Part shown: positions 14,877 through 23,811 of the stretch, piece after piece
Position numbering within the stretch: position 1 is the first letter of the stretch
How the letters are laid out: every line of letters starts with the position of its first letter
Assembly (NCBI RefSeq): GCF_018401815.1
Contig: NZ_JAGYKG010000001.1
Coordinates: 372,001-436,000, forward strand
Reading direction: 5' to 3'
DNA from: Nonlabens sp.
GTDB lineage: Bacteria > Bacteroidota > Bacteroidia > Flavobacteriales > Flavobacteriaceae
Length of the DNA stretch: 64,000 nt
Notes under the pieces: model-generated
What the model saw: the letters and a program-made list of their open reading frames with translations, nothing else
Database searches by the model: none
What the model was told of the DNA's origin: nothing
Made by a program: the position numbers and the translations under genes

Positions 14877-17825
14877 ATGAAAACCATATTTTATCTCTTT
14901 TTAATTGTTATCACCACAACTATTTCTAGCTGCAAAGAAGACTCTAAAGTCGATTCTTCCCCTGCCAGCGCAGACCGATCAGTGACCGAATATGTCAATA
15001 CGTTTATAGGAACTGGCGGCCATGGGCATACCTATCCAGGAGCAACTATGCCTTTTGGTATGATGCAATTGAGTCCTGACACACGTCTTGACGGGTGGGA
15101 TGGCTGTAGCGGTTATCACTACAGTGACGATGTGATATACGGATTTTCACACACCCATTTAAGCGGTACTGGCGTGAGTGATTATGGAGATATTCTTCTC
15201 ATGCCTACCGACAAAGCAGTCTATAATAACGGCGCGGATGGCATGGAGGGGTATTCTTCAAAGTTCTCTCATGATAAGGAGAATGCCAGTCCTGGGTATT
15301 ATGAAGTACATCTGGACGATACCGACATTGATGTGCGATTAACAGTTACTGAACGAGCAGGAATGCACGAATATCAATTCCCTTCTTCAAAGAATCAATT
15401 TGTAATTCTGGATTTAGAGCATAGAGATAAGTTGATAGAACACGATTTACAAGTTACTTCAGCAACAGAAATTTCTGGAAAGCGTTTTTCTAGCGCGTGG
15501 GCAACCAATCAACTATTGTATTTCTATTTGACCACGTCTCATCCTATTAAAAACTGGGATACAAAACAGGAGGTGACTCCTAAAAAAGTAGCTCTAAATT
15601 TTGACAACCCAAACAATGAACCCGTCAGCATTAAAATAGGAATTAGCGCAGTAGATGAAGCTGGAGCAAAACAAAACCTAGAAACCGAAATAGGCAACAA
15701 CGATTTTGAAACTATTAAAAACCAAGCTAACGCCTCTTGGGAAAAGCAACTGAATAAAATTGTAATAGAAGACACAAATTACGATAACAAAGTCAACTTT
15801 TACAGTGCTTTGTACCATACCATGATAGCTCCCAATTTGTATCAAGATGTGGATGGACGTTATCGCGGTATGGATCTAGAAATTCATAAAACTAAAGACT
15901 TTGATTACTACACTGTTTTCTCGATGTGGGATACCTATAGAGCGGCTCATCCTTTATACACGATTATAGAACAAAAACGCACCAAGGATTTTATCCAAAC
16001 ACTAACGGCCAAATACGATGAAGGTGGCATTCTTCCTATTTGGGATTTGAGCGGTAATTATACGGGCTGCATGATCGGTTATCACGGGGTTTCCATCATT
16101 GCAGATGCTTATTTAAAAGGGATCAGAGATTACGATGTAGACAAAGCTTTTGAAGCCATGCTGTACAGTGCTGATCAAGATCAACTAGGATTAGAATCTT
16201 ATAAAAAATACGGCTTTATCCCCGTAGAATTAGAAAGTGAGTCGGTTTCTAAAACACTAGAATATGCCTATGACGACTGGACAATCGCACAAATGGCAAA
16301 AGCTATGGGCAATGAAGAAAAGTATGCTGAATTTACTCGGAGGGCACAAAATTATAAGAACATGTACAATCCGGCTACTGGATTTTTACAAGGTCGTTAC
16401 CGCAATACATGGTTTGCTCCTTTTAAACCAGAAGAGGTCAACTTCAATTATACAGAAGCAAATGCCTGGCAATACAGTTTGTACACCCCACAAGATGTTT
16501 CTGGACACATCAAGTTAATGGGAGGTGATGCCGCTTATGAAAAACACCTCGATCATATGTTTACTGCAAAAATGCAAACCTCTGGCCGCCATCAAGCCGA
16601 TATTACTGGATTGATAGGTCAATACGCCCATGGAAATGAGCCTAGCCATCATATGGCATACTTATATAATTTCATTGGCAAGCCTCATAAAACTCAGGAA
16701 AAAGTCCATGAAATACTCACCACTCTATACCACAACGCTCCAGACGGCGTTTCTGGAAATGAAGATTGCGGTCAGATGAGCGCTTGGTATGTATTGAGCG
16801 CACTAGGTTTTTATCCGGTGACTCCAGGAAGCAACCAATATATTATTGGAACGCCATTATTTGACAAAGCGACGATTAACCTAGAAAATGGTGAGCAGTT
16901 CACCTTTATTAAAAATGGAGCTGGCCCGTATATAGAAAGTATCGCTTTCGCGAAAGCGGAAAATGATTCCAAGACCTCTTCACGTTCGATTTCCAAATCA
17001 TTTATCACTCATGATATGATCACCAAAGGGGGAGCACTGGTCTTTGAAATGAGTAAAGAACCCTCGTCCTGGGGAACAGCAATGGAAGACCGACCAGTAA
17101 CTGCTATTGCTACAGAATTAATTACCGCAGTTCCTTATATAGAAACTGGAGCTATTTCCTTTTCTGACACAACCACAATTACGCTGAATACGATTGACAC
17201 AGATGCAGAGATATTTTACAGCATCAATGGCAGCCAATTTGAATTATACGAAAGCCCTATACTTATTTCAGAACCTATAAAGCTCTCAGTTAATGCGGTA
17301 AAAGACCACAAAATAAGCCATACCCTTACCACCGACTTTTACAAATACGACAAGAATATGTCCGTCGTATTAGAGCATACCTATGCAAACGAATACAGTG
17401 CTGGAGGTAACGATGCCTTGATAGACGGTATGAAAGGAACCCGAGATTTCCGCTCTGGATCCTGGCAAGGAACACAAAAAGAAGATGTCATAGCTACAGT
17501 AGATTTAGGAAGTTCCAAAGAGATACAACAAGTCAGTAGCAGTTTCTTAAAAGACCAACGCAGCTGGATTTTCTATCCCAAAGAAGTCATCTTTGAACTC
17601 TATGACGAGAATAAAAAACTCCTCAAAACAGTATCAGAAAAACTGCCTGAAACTGGCAAAGAAGAAATCGTTGGTATTCATGATGTCCTCATTAAAACCT
17701 CAGTAAAAAATGTGCGTTTTGTAAAAATGAGAGCTGTTACTTATGGTAAACTACCAGAATGGCATTTGGGGCATCCTTATGATGGGACTGCGTGGATTTT
17801 TGTAGATGAACTAACAGTGAAATAA
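14877..17825 (+). CDS. GH92 alpha-mannosidase lipoprotein with C-terminal discoidin-like domain
   Basis: Exo-alpha-mannosidase (calcium-dependent, inverting family), exported and lipid-anchored: the signal peptide ends ISSC (Cys19). GH92 N-terminal hallmarks are VNTFIGTGGHGHTYPGATMP and YGFSHTHLSGTG; the catalytic domain carries FSMWDTYRAAHPLYT, GNEPSHHMAYLYN and NEDCGQMSAWYVLSALGFYP. After about residue 745 come a chitobiase-type beta-sandwich segment (DAEIFYSINGS) and a discoidin (F5/8 type C) domain to the end, giving 982 residues versus about 750 for the bare family. No SusC/SusD pair adjoins it, so it is not in an obvious polysaccharide locus. Palindrome copy 7 encodes SIAFAKAEND at the edge of the catalytic domain. 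Confidence 0.93.
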   Translation: MKTIFYLFLIVITTTISSCKEDSKVDSSPASADRSVTEYVNTFIGTGGHGHTYPGATMPFGMMQLSPDTRLDGWDGCSGYHYSDDVIYGFSHTHLSGTGVSDYGDILLMPTDKAVYNNGADGMEGYSSKFSHDKENASPGYYEVHLDDTDIDVRLTVTERAGMHEYQFPSSKNQFVILDLEHRDKLIEHDLQVTSATEISGKRFSSAWATNQLLYFYLTTSHPIKNWDTKQEVTPKKVALNFDNPNNEPVSIKIGISAVDEAGAKQNLETEIGNNDFETIKNQANASWEKQLNKIVIEDTNYDNKVNFYSALYHTMIAPNLYQDVDGRYRGMDLEIHKTKDFDYYTVFSMWDTYRAAHPLYTIIEQKRTKDFIQTLTAKYDEGGILPIWDLSGNYTGCMIGYHGVSIIADAYLKGIRDYDVDKAFEAMLYSADQDQLGLESYKKYGFIPVELESESVSKTLEYAYDDWTIAQMAKAMGNEEKYAEFTRRAQNYKNMYNPATGFLQGRYRNTWFAPFKPEEVNFNYTEANAWQYSLYTPQDVSGHIKLMGGDAAYEKHLDHMFTAKMQTSGRHQADITGLIGQYAHGNEPSHHMAYLYNFIGKPHKTQEKVHEILTTLYHNAPDGVSGNEDCGQMSAWYVLSALGFYPVTPGSNQYIIGTPLFDKATINLENGEQFTFIKNGAGPYIESIAFAKAENDSKTSSRSISKSFITHDMITKGGALVFEMSKEPSSWGTAMEDRPVTAIATELITAVPYIETGAISFSDTTTITLNTIDTDAEIFYSINGSQFELYESPILISEPIKLSVNAVKDHKISHTLTTDFYKYDKNMSVVLEHTYANEYSAGGNDALIDGMKGTRDFRSGSWQGTQKEDVIATVDLGSSKEIQQVSSSFLKDQRSWIFYPKEVIFELYDENKKLLKTVSEKLPETGKEEIVGIHDVLIKTSVKNVRFVKMRAVTYGKLPEWHLGHPYDGTAWIFVDELTVK
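16943..16958. repeat. Iterated palindrome copy 7 (in CDS, AFAKA)
   Basis: Exact 16-mer inside the GH92 gene. Confidence 0.95.
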
Positions 17826-17853
17826 TTAAGAGTTAAGAGTTAAGAGTTAAGAA
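17826..17853. repeat. Tandem heptamer TTAAGAG x4
   Basis: Four direct heptamers (the last TTAAGAA) fill the whole gap between the GH92 stop codon and the ATG of the aldehyde dehydrogenase, four bases before that ATG. Confidence 0.85.
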
Positions 17854-17856
17854 AAA

Positions 17857-19302
17857 ATGGACATAAAAAATTTCATCAATAACGAAGAACAAATTCCTTT
17901 ATCAGGATTTTGGTTGGATAATTACGAACCCGCATCAGGAACTATTTATGGAGAAATCCCTAACTCTAACGAAGATGACGTAGAGAATGCGTATCAAGCG
18001 GCAAAAACTGCTTTCCCTTCTTGGTCCAATACCAGTATTGATGAACGTTCTAAAATCATGTTGCGCATTGCCGACTTGATAGAAGAAAACCTAGAAGATC
18101 TGGCTGCAGCAGAATCTCGTGATAATGGAAAGCCTCTTTGGCTCGCAAAATCAGTTGACATACCTCGAGCCTCTTCTAATTTTAGATTTTACGGGCATGC
18201 CATTACTCAATACGCTACTAAAGCTCATGAAAGTGTTGGCAAGAACTCCATGAATTATACGCTACGCAAACCAATAGGTGTGGTAGGTTGCATCTCTCCG
18301 TGGAATTTGCCTTTGTATTTATTTACTTGGAAAATTGCTCCAGCCATCGCCGCTGGAAATTGTGTGGTAGCTAAGCCTAGTGAGGTCACTCCTGCCACTG
18401 CTTATTTATTGGGCGAAATCGTTAAAAAAGCAGGTCTTCCTGCTGGTGTGCTCAACATCATTCATGGAAATGGAGCGAGCTGTGGTCAGGCAATTGTCGC
18501 GCATCCAGATATCAAAGCCATCAGTTTTACTGGAGGCACCACTACTGGCGCGCACATTGCAAGAACTGCTGCACCTATGTTTAAGAAACTTTCTTTGGAA
18601 TTGGGAGGTAAGAACCCCAACCTCATTTTTGCAGACTGTGATTATGATAAAATGCTAGACACCACCGTGCGTTCCTCCTTTGCCAATCAAGGTCAGATCT
18701 GTCTTTGCGGCAGCCGTATTTTTGTGCAGCAGGAGATTTATGAGCGTTTTAAAACAGACTTTGTTGATCGTGTAAAGAATCTGAGAGTAGGACCTCCAGA
18801 CCAGTCTAATACCAAAGTTGGTCCAGTGGTCAGTGCTGGTCATAGAGAGAAGATTGAGGAGTACCTCGCTTTCGCGAAAGCGGAACCAGAAAACTACCGC
18901 ATCTTAACCGGCGGAAACCGTGTCATCGTAAAAGAATATGAAAACGGTTATTACCTAGAGCCCACCGTAATCGAAGTTTCTTCCAACGACTGTAAACTGA
19001 ATCAAGAAGAGATCTTCGGCCCTGTAGTCACCATCATGCCATTTACAGACGAATCTCACGCACTCGAACTCGCAAACGGGACCAAATACGGATTAAGCGC
19101 CACTTTATGGACCAACGATTTATCCAGAACCATGAGAATGACCCAAGAAATCGAAGCCGGAATTGTATGGGTGAACACCTGGCTGAATAGAGATTTACGC
19201 ACTCCTTTTGGCGGCGTAAAAAACAGCGGTGTAGGCCGTGAAGGAGGTTTTGAAGCTTTGGACTTCTTTACCGAACCTAAGAATGTCTGTATAGAATATT
19301 AA
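17857..19302 (+). CDS. Aldehyde dehydrogenase, 2-aminomuconate-semialdehyde dehydrogenase type
   Basis: NAD-dependent aldehyde oxidation in the cytoplasm. The catalytic Cys282 is in NQGQICLCGSR, the general-base Glu248 in LSLELGGKN, and the oxyanion Asn in ISPWNLPLY. The C-terminal block WLNRDLRTPFGGVKNSGVG and the ending FFTEPKNVCIEY are typical of AMSDH / 2-hydroxymuconate semialdehyde / ALDH8 enzymes; the Arg after WLN is the likely substrate-carboxylate residue. With ACMSD at 8601-9701 this gives two consecutive steps of kynurenine breakdown. Length 481 is normal. Palindrome copy 8 encodes YLAFAKAEPE. Confidence 0.88.
   Translation: MDIKNFINNEEQIPLSGFWLDNYEPASGTIYGEIPNSNEDDVENAYQAAKTAFPSWSNTSIDERSKIMLRIADLIEENLEDLAAAESRDNGKPLWLAKSVDIPRASSNFRFYGHAITQYATKAHESVGKNSMNYTLRKPIGVVGCISPWNLPLYLFTWKIAPAIAAGNCVVAKPSEVTPATAYLLGEIVKKAGLPAGVLNIIHGNGASCGQAIVAHPDIKAISFTGGTTTGAHIARTAAPMFKKLSLELGGKNPNLIFADCDYDKMLDTTVRSSFANQGQICLCGSRIFVQQEIYERFKTDFVDRVKNLRVGPPDQSNTKVGPVVSAGHREKIEEYLAFAKAEPENYRILTGGNRVIVKEYENGYYLEPTVIEVSSNDCKLNQEEIFGPVVTIMPFTDESHALELANGTKYGLSATLWTNDLSRTMRMTQEIEAGIVWVNTWLNRDLRTPFGGVKNSGVGREGGFEALDFFTEPKNVCIEY
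18867..18882. repeat. Iterated palindrome copy 8 (in CDS, AFAKA)
   Basis: Exact 16-mer inside the aldehyde dehydrogenase gene. Confidence 0.95.
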
Positions 19303-19360
19303 AACCCCGACCTCATCCAGACGATGCTAACTCGAATAGTTGAAAGGTCAAGTCGCCATT

Positions 19361-19470
19361 CCAGACGATGCCAACACCAATAGTTGGCATGTCGGATCTC
19401 GACAATTTCGCTCTAAAAAACCTTTTAGAAACTAACACACCAAGTATTCTTCTTGGCAGGTTTAGTTGAC
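19361..19470. repeat. REP doublet, unit 1 (two hairpins)
   Basis: About 110 bp from ccagacgatgcc to tttagttgac. Hairpin A is ATGCCAAC / GTTGGCAT with loop accaata (19368-19390). Hairpin B is CCAAG / CTTGG with loop tattctt (19440-19456). A further worn copy of hairpin A starts near 19318. The 377-base gap between the aldehyde dehydrogenase and RAYT genes holds nothing else visible. Confidence 0.85.
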
Positions 19471-19551
19471 ATCGAAAACCCTAAATACAATCTCGTACAC
19501 GAATTCAAGATTTAAAACAAACCTTTTTTAAAATCAGCTTCCCTACTTGAT

Positions 19552-19653
19552 CCAGACGATGCCAACACCAATAGTTGGCATGTCGGGTCTTAATTATCCT
19601 TTTTAAATTAGAAACTAACATGCCAAGTATTCTTCTTGGCAGGTTTGGTTGAC
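19552..19653. repeat. REP doublet, unit 2 (two hairpins)
   Basis: A direct repeat of unit 1. Hairpin A (19559-19581) has the same stem and loop; hairpin B is the longer TGCCAAG / CTTGGCA (19621-19641). It ends 27 bases before the RAYT start codon. Confidence 0.88.
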
Positions 19654-19679
19654 TTGAAAGATGTTCCTACCTTGTTATT

Positions 19680-20237
19680 ATGTACGATAGAATCGAAAAA
19701 GATAAATATTACCACATCTTCAATCAAGCAAATGGCATGATTGATATTTTTAAGGAATCTCGTAATTATCCTTTCTTTATCGATAAAATGGAAAAACATC
19801 TTGCCCCAGTTTGCGAGATTATCGCTTTTTGTTTGATGAAAAACCATTTTCATCTGGTTGTTAAAACAAAAGAAGTAGAAGAAACTCTAATTTCAAGAGC
19901 CTTTGCAAATTTATTTATAGGTTATGCAAAAGCATATAATAAAGCCTATAATCGTTCGGGGAGTCTATTTAAAAAGCCTTTTAAAAGGAAACTTATAGCA
20001 TCAGAAACCTATTTAAAAAATGTTATTTTATATGTGCATTGCAATCCAATTAAGGATGGATTTGTAGAGGACATCATTAGTTACCCTTGGTCTTCTTACA
20101 ATGAAATTTTAGATGATTTAGCCACATTTATAGAACGTGACTTTGTTCTAGAATTGTTTGATGATTCCACTAACTTTGTTGCCGCTCATAGAGCTTATCA
20201 ATTAAACACCTCTTTCACTCCTACTTTTGAGGAGTAA
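19680..20237 (+). CDS. REP-associated tyrosine transposase (RAYT, Y1 family)
   Basis: A 185-residue Y1-type HUH endonuclease. It opens RIEKDKYYHIFNQANGMIDI, has the HUH motif (LMKNHFHLVVKT) and the C-terminal ILYVHCNPIKDGFVEDI...YPWSSYNE block seen in RAYT proteins, with the catalytic Tyr in that region. RAYTs nick single-stranded DNA at REP hairpins and help REP sequences spread. The two REP doublets directly upstream are the likely substrate. The frame is intact, in contrast to the broken Y1 gene at 12720. A toxin-antitoxin pair follows on the same strand 23 bases later. Confidence 0.9.
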   Translation: MYDRIEKDKYYHIFNQANGMIDIFKESRNYPFFIDKMEKHLAPVCEIIAFCLMKNHFHLVVKTKEVEETLISRAFANLFIGYAKAYNKAYNRSGSLFKKPFKRKLIASETYLKNVILYVHCNPIKDGFVEDIISYPWSSYNEILDDLATFIERDFVLELFDDSTNFVAAHRAYQLNTSFTPTFEE

Positions 20238-20260
20238 ATTATAAGTAGTAACTTTATAAC

Positions 20261-20545
20261 ATGAAAAACGAAGAACTGAAAAATAAAATTATCTTATCGA
20301 TAAAAAAAATAGATAATGAAATTACTTTGTTAGAAGTTCTTAGGTTATTAACCTCTAACAGAGCAGATGGCTCGAGTTTAGGTGAACCTGAAACTAGCTA
20401 TGGACAGATCAATTCTTTAAAAAACGATCCTATCGTTTCTGATTCATTCTATAAAATTTTAGATAAAGAACGTGAAGATATGATCAAGCATCCTGAATTG
20501 GCTGTAGAATGGTCTAAGGCTGAAGATTTAATTTTCGGAGATTAA
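20261..20545 (+). CDS. Putative antitoxin of a ParE-type module
   Basis: A 94-residue acidic protein with a helical N-terminus (MKNEELKNKIILSIKKIDNE) and a C-terminal segment (EDMIKHPELAVEWSKAEDLI) of the kind that wraps a RelE/ParE toxin. No DNA-binding domain is obvious. The call rests mainly on size and on the toxin gene starting two bases after its stop codon. Confidence 0.6.
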   Translation: MKNEELKNKIILSIKKIDNEITLLEVLRLLTSNRADGSSLGEPETSYGQINSLKNDPIVSDSFYKILDKEREDMIKHPELAVEWSKAEDLIFGD

Positions 20546-20546
20546 G

Positions 20547-20837
20547 TTGGATTATTCATTAAATTATTCTCGTAGAGCAATTCAAAAATCTAGAGAAGCT
20601 TATCTATTCTACAAAGATCATAGTCCAAAAGTTGCCCAAGAATTCAAAGAAGCGTTGAAAATCCATAGGGAACTATTACTACAAAATCCTCATGCATTTC
20701 AAGTTTCTAGAGCTCCTTACCGTGAGCTTTATTTAGGTAAAATTCCATATCTAATTATTTACTCAATTCACTCAACAACAATTTCAATTCACAGTATATT
20801 TCATACTTCTAAAAGCCCAAGTAAAAAACCAAATTGA
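20547..20837 (+). CDS. RelE/ParE-family toxin
   Basis: A 96-residue basic protein with the family pattern: N-terminal strand LNYSRRAIQKSREAYLFYKD, helix SPKVAQEFKEALKIHRELLL, then YRELYLGKIPYLIIYSI and the final IHSIFHTSKSP. ParE-type toxins act on gyrase and RelE types cut mRNA on the ribosome; the class is not certain here. The start is TTG, two bases after the antitoxin stop. Its TGA stop overlaps the TTG start of the next gene (ttga). Confidence 0.75.
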   Translation: MDYSLNYSRRAIQKSREAYLFYKDHSPKVAQEFKEALKIHRELLLQNPHAFQVSRAPYRELYLGKIPYLIIYSIHSTTISIHSIFHTSKSPSKKPN

Positions 20838-22042
20838 ATCACTACAACACCATAATCATAGGCGGCGGCGCAGCTGGATTTTTTACCGCTATCAATCTGG
20901 CAGAGCAGACCAGTAATCATACTATTGCGATATTGGAACGCGGAAAAGACGTACTCCAAAAAGTGCGTATTTCAGGTGGAGGAAGATGCAATGTCACCCA
21001 TGCCGAGTTTGAACCAAAACCCCTATCCCGCAATTACCCACGAGGAGAGAAAGAACTATTAGGTCCGTTTCACAGTTTTATGACAAGTGATACCATTGCT
21101 TGGTTTGAAGAGCGTGGTGTAGCATTAAAAATTGAAGAAGATGGACGTATGTTTCCGGTTTCTAATTCTTCACAGACCATTATCGACTGTTTTCTCTCGC
21201 TTGCGCAAAAACACCACATAGATATTCTTACCAGCAATAATGTGGCCTCAATCGAGAAATCAGATTCTTGGAAATTACATACTAAAACAGATTCTTTTAC
21301 TTGTGACAATCTTGTAGTCACCGCAGGAAGCAGCCCTAAAGTTTGGGAAATGATGCGTCAACTAGATCATACGATTGTAAACGCAGTCCCTTCCCTTTTC
21401 ACCTTTAATACAGTCGACAAAAAAATAATTGAGTTGGCAGGAATAGCTCTAGAAGCTAGCGTAGAAATACCTCAATTAAAGCTAGAATCTCAAGGACCTT
21501 TATTGTTTACCCACTGGGGATTTTCGGGGCCGGCCATTTTAAAAATGAGTGCTTGGGGTGCAAGAGTACTACATGAATCAGATTATAAATTTGATTTGGT
21601 GGTGAATTGGTTGAATTTTATTTCTGCTCAAGAATGTTTTGAAACTTTAGCCGCAAGAAGAAAAGACAGCAAAAAGCAAGTAGGTAACGAGTGGTTGTTT
21701 GATTTGCCTAAACGACTTTGGAAGTATTTAGTAGAACCCATAAGCCTTTCAGAAAAAAACTGGGCAGATTGTTCCAACACCGACCTTCAAAATCTAGCCA
21801 CAGTATTAACAGCAAGTACATTTGCTATCAATGGAAAAAGCACTTTTAAAGAAGAGTTTGTCACCGCAGGTGGTGTGGATTTAAAAGAAGTCAACTTCAA
21901 GTCTTTTTCTTCAAAAAAACAAGATAATTTGTATCTCGCAGGAGAAATCCTAAACATAGACGCCATTACTGGCGGCTTTAATTTTCAAAATGCCTGGACC
22001 GGTGGCTGGATGATTGCACGGGAAATAGGCAGTAGGCAGTAG
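20834..22042 (+). CDS. BaiN/HI0933-type FAD-dependent oxidoreductase
   Basis: A 402-residue flavoprotein with the dinucleotide-binding N-terminus TIIIGGGAAGFFTAINLAE, the family marker VRISGGGRCNVTHA, and the C-terminal FAD loop YLAGEILNIDAITGGFNFQN. Family members include BaiN and annotated aminoacetone oxidases; the physiological substrate is unknown. Translation begins at TTG 20834, overlapping the toxin stop codon, so expression may be coupled to the toxin-antitoxin operon. The last codons (GSRQ, stop) lie in a TAGGCAG heptamer repeat. Confidence 0.87.
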   Translation: MNHYNTIIIGGGAAGFFTAINLAEQTSNHTIAILERGKDVLQKVRISGGGRCNVTHAEFEPKPLSRNYPRGEKELLGPFHSFMTSDTIAWFEERGVALKIEEDGRMFPVSNSSQTIIDCFLSLAQKHHIDILTSNNVASIEKSDSWKLHTKTDSFTCDNLVVTAGSSPKVWEMMRQLDHTIVNAVPSLFTFNTVDKKIIELAGIALEASVEIPQLKLESQGPLLFTHWGFSGPAILKMSAWGARVLHESDYKFDLVVNWLNFISAQECFETLAARRKDSKKQVGNEWLFDLPKRLWKYLVEPISLSEKNWADCSNTDLQNLATVLTASTFAINGKSTFKEEFVTAGGVDLKEVNFKSFSSKKQDNLYLAGEILNIDAITGGFNFQNAWTGGWMIAREIGSRQ

Positions 22043-22046
22043 GCAA
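22026..22046. repeat. Tandem heptamer TAGGCAG x3 over a stop codon
   Basis: Three heptamers (taggcag, taggcag, taggcaa) span the last codons and the stop of the BaiN-like gene and run into the terminator hairpin. Confidence 0.75.
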
Positions 22047-22084
22047 AATCGCATTGACTTTTTTAAAAAAGTCAATGCGATTTT
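22045..22084. terminator. Terminator: perfect 40-bp palindrome
   Basis: Half-site aaaatcgcattgactttttt followed at once by its reverse complement, then a further T. It starts three bases after the BaiN-like stop codon. The A/T ends allow termination from either side. Confidence 0.85.
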
Positions 22085-22292
22085 TATGTGTTTATGAAAA
22101 GAAAAAATATCCTTATAAATTTTACCGCTTTTGGGAACTATTCTTTAGTGGTATTTCTCTATGAAACGCTGAGACTGATGCCATAAACTAAAAATATCGC
22201 AATCGCTTTCGTAGAAAAAGATTCAATCAGTTCCCTTATTTAGAGCTAAAAAGCTACGTTTTCCGTAATTTAGGAGTTCAAATTTTGACACA

Positions 22293-23807
22293 TTGAATAA
22301 GCAAACGATTTTAATGATTCTCGACGGTTGGGGAATCACACAAGACCCAAAAGTAAGTGCTATTGCGCAAGCAAAGACTCCATTTATTGACAGCCTATAT
22401 AAGAAATACCCTCATGCCACCTTGCGCACTGACGGTGAACACGTAGGACTTCCTGAAGGACAAATGGGCAATAGTGAGGTAGGTCACATGAATCTCGGCG
22501 CGGGTAGAATTGTCTATCAAGATCTTGCCAAAATCAATAAAGCCATAAAAGACGACACGCTTAAAGAGGAGAAAGTGCTGGTGGATGCCCTCGCTTTCGC
22601 GAAAGCGAACTCTAAAAAAGTACATTTCTTAGGATTGCTATCTGATGGTGGCGTTCATGCGCACATCAATCATTTAAAAGCATTGCTAGAGGTAGCGAGC
22701 GAGCATGAAGTAGAAGAGGTTTTTATACACGCATTTACTGATGGCCGCGATGTAGATCCTAAATCTGGCGCTGGACATGTGGAAGATTTGATGAATTTCA
22801 TAAGCGGTACCAATGCACAGTTAGCATCTGTTACTGGTCGTTATTTTGCCATGGACAGGGACCAACGCTGGGATCGTGTAAAGAAAGCTTATGATGTCAT
22901 CGTGCACGGTATGGGTCTTCCTACACATGATCCTGTTGCAGCGATAAAAGAGAATTATAAAAATGGTGTTACTGATGAGTTTATAGAACCTATAGTGGTA
23001 CTCAACGGCACTGAACCTGCAGGTTTAGTAGAAGAAGGCGATGTGGTTATTTTCTTTAATTACAGAACCGACAGAGGTCGTGAACTCACCCAAATGTTAT
23101 CCCAAAAAGATTTTCATGAGCAAAATACACATGCGCTGGATCTTTACTATGTCACCATGACCAAATATGATGACAACTACAAAAACATCAAGATCATCTT
23201 TGAAAAAGACAACCTTAAAAACACACTAGGAGAAGTCCTATCTGCTGCTGGGAAAAAGCAAATACGTATTGCCGAAACAGAGAAGTATCCACATGTGACC
23301 TTTTTCTTTAATGGTGGTCAAGAAGAACCTTTTCATGGAGAAACCAGATTGATGTGTAACTCTCCTAAAGTCGCCACTTATGATTTGCAACCAGAAATGT
23401 CTATAGATTGTGTTTCTAGCAGTATCATTCCAGAGATTAATAAAAAAGCAGCCGATTTTATATGCCTCAATTTTGCCAACCCAGATATGGTTGGTCATAC
23501 CGGCTCTATGCAAGCAGCTATAAAGGCATGTGAAGCGGTAGATACAGCAGCAAACGAAGTCATTACCGCTGCCATTGAAAACGATTATACGGTAATCGTT
23601 ATCGCAGACCACGGAAATTGCGAGGTGATGCTCAATGCAGATGGATCTGTAAATACAGCACATACCACTAATCCTGTACCGATTATCATAGTCGATAAAG
23701 ATATTAAACAAGTAAAAGACGGGATTCTAGGTGACATCGCTCCTACTGTATTAAAGTTAATAGGAATACAACAACCAAGTGAAATGACGCAAAAACCATT
23801 AATTTAG
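22293..23807 (+). CDS. gpmI: 2,3-bisphosphoglycerate-independent phosphoglycerate mutase
   Basis: Interconverts 3- and 2-phosphoglycerate in glycolysis/gluconeogenesis using two Mn ions and a phosphoserine. The 504-residue protein is full length: MILDGWG (metal Asp), the active-site Ser61 in MGNSEVGHMN, FTDGRDVDPKSG and the C-terminal VIADHGNCE and TNPVPII blocks. The start codon is TTG (MNKQTILMILDGWG). The Trx-like lipoprotein gene follows after four bases. Palindrome copy 9 encodes DALAFAKANSK in the surface helix before HFLGLLSDGGVH. Confidence 0.95.
   Translation: MNKQTILMILDGWGITQDPKVSAIAQAKTPFIDSLYKKYPHATLRTDGEHVGLPEGQMGNSEVGHMNLGAGRIVYQDLAKINKAIKDDTLKEEKVLVDALAFAKANSKKVHFLGLLSDGGVHAHINHLKALLEVASEHEVEEVFIHAFTDGRDVDPKSGAGHVEDLMNFISGTNAQLASVTGRYFAMDRDQRWDRVKKAYDVIVHGMGLPTHDPVAAIKENYKNGVTDEFIEPIVVLNGTEPAGLVEEGDVVIFFNYRTDRGRELTQMLSQKDFHEQNTHALDLYYVTMTKYDDNYKNIKIIFEKDNLKNTLGEVLSAAGKKQIRIAETEKYPHVTFFFNGGQEEPFHGETRLMCNSPKVATYDLQPEMSIDCVSSSIIPEINKKAADFICLNFANPDMVGHTGSMQAAIKACEAVDTAANEVITAAIENDYTVIVIADHGNCEVMLNADGSVNTAHTTNPVPIIIVDKDIKQVKDGILGDIAPTVLKLIGIQQPSEMTQKPLI
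22592..22607. repeat. Iterated palindrome copy 9 (in CDS, AFAKA)
   Basis: Exact 16-mer inside gpmI. Confidence 0.95.
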
Positions 23808-23811
23808 TAGT

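Noticed and set aside
22395..23711. ORFs antisense to gpmI
   Set aside because: Shadow frames; no independent start signals or family similarity.
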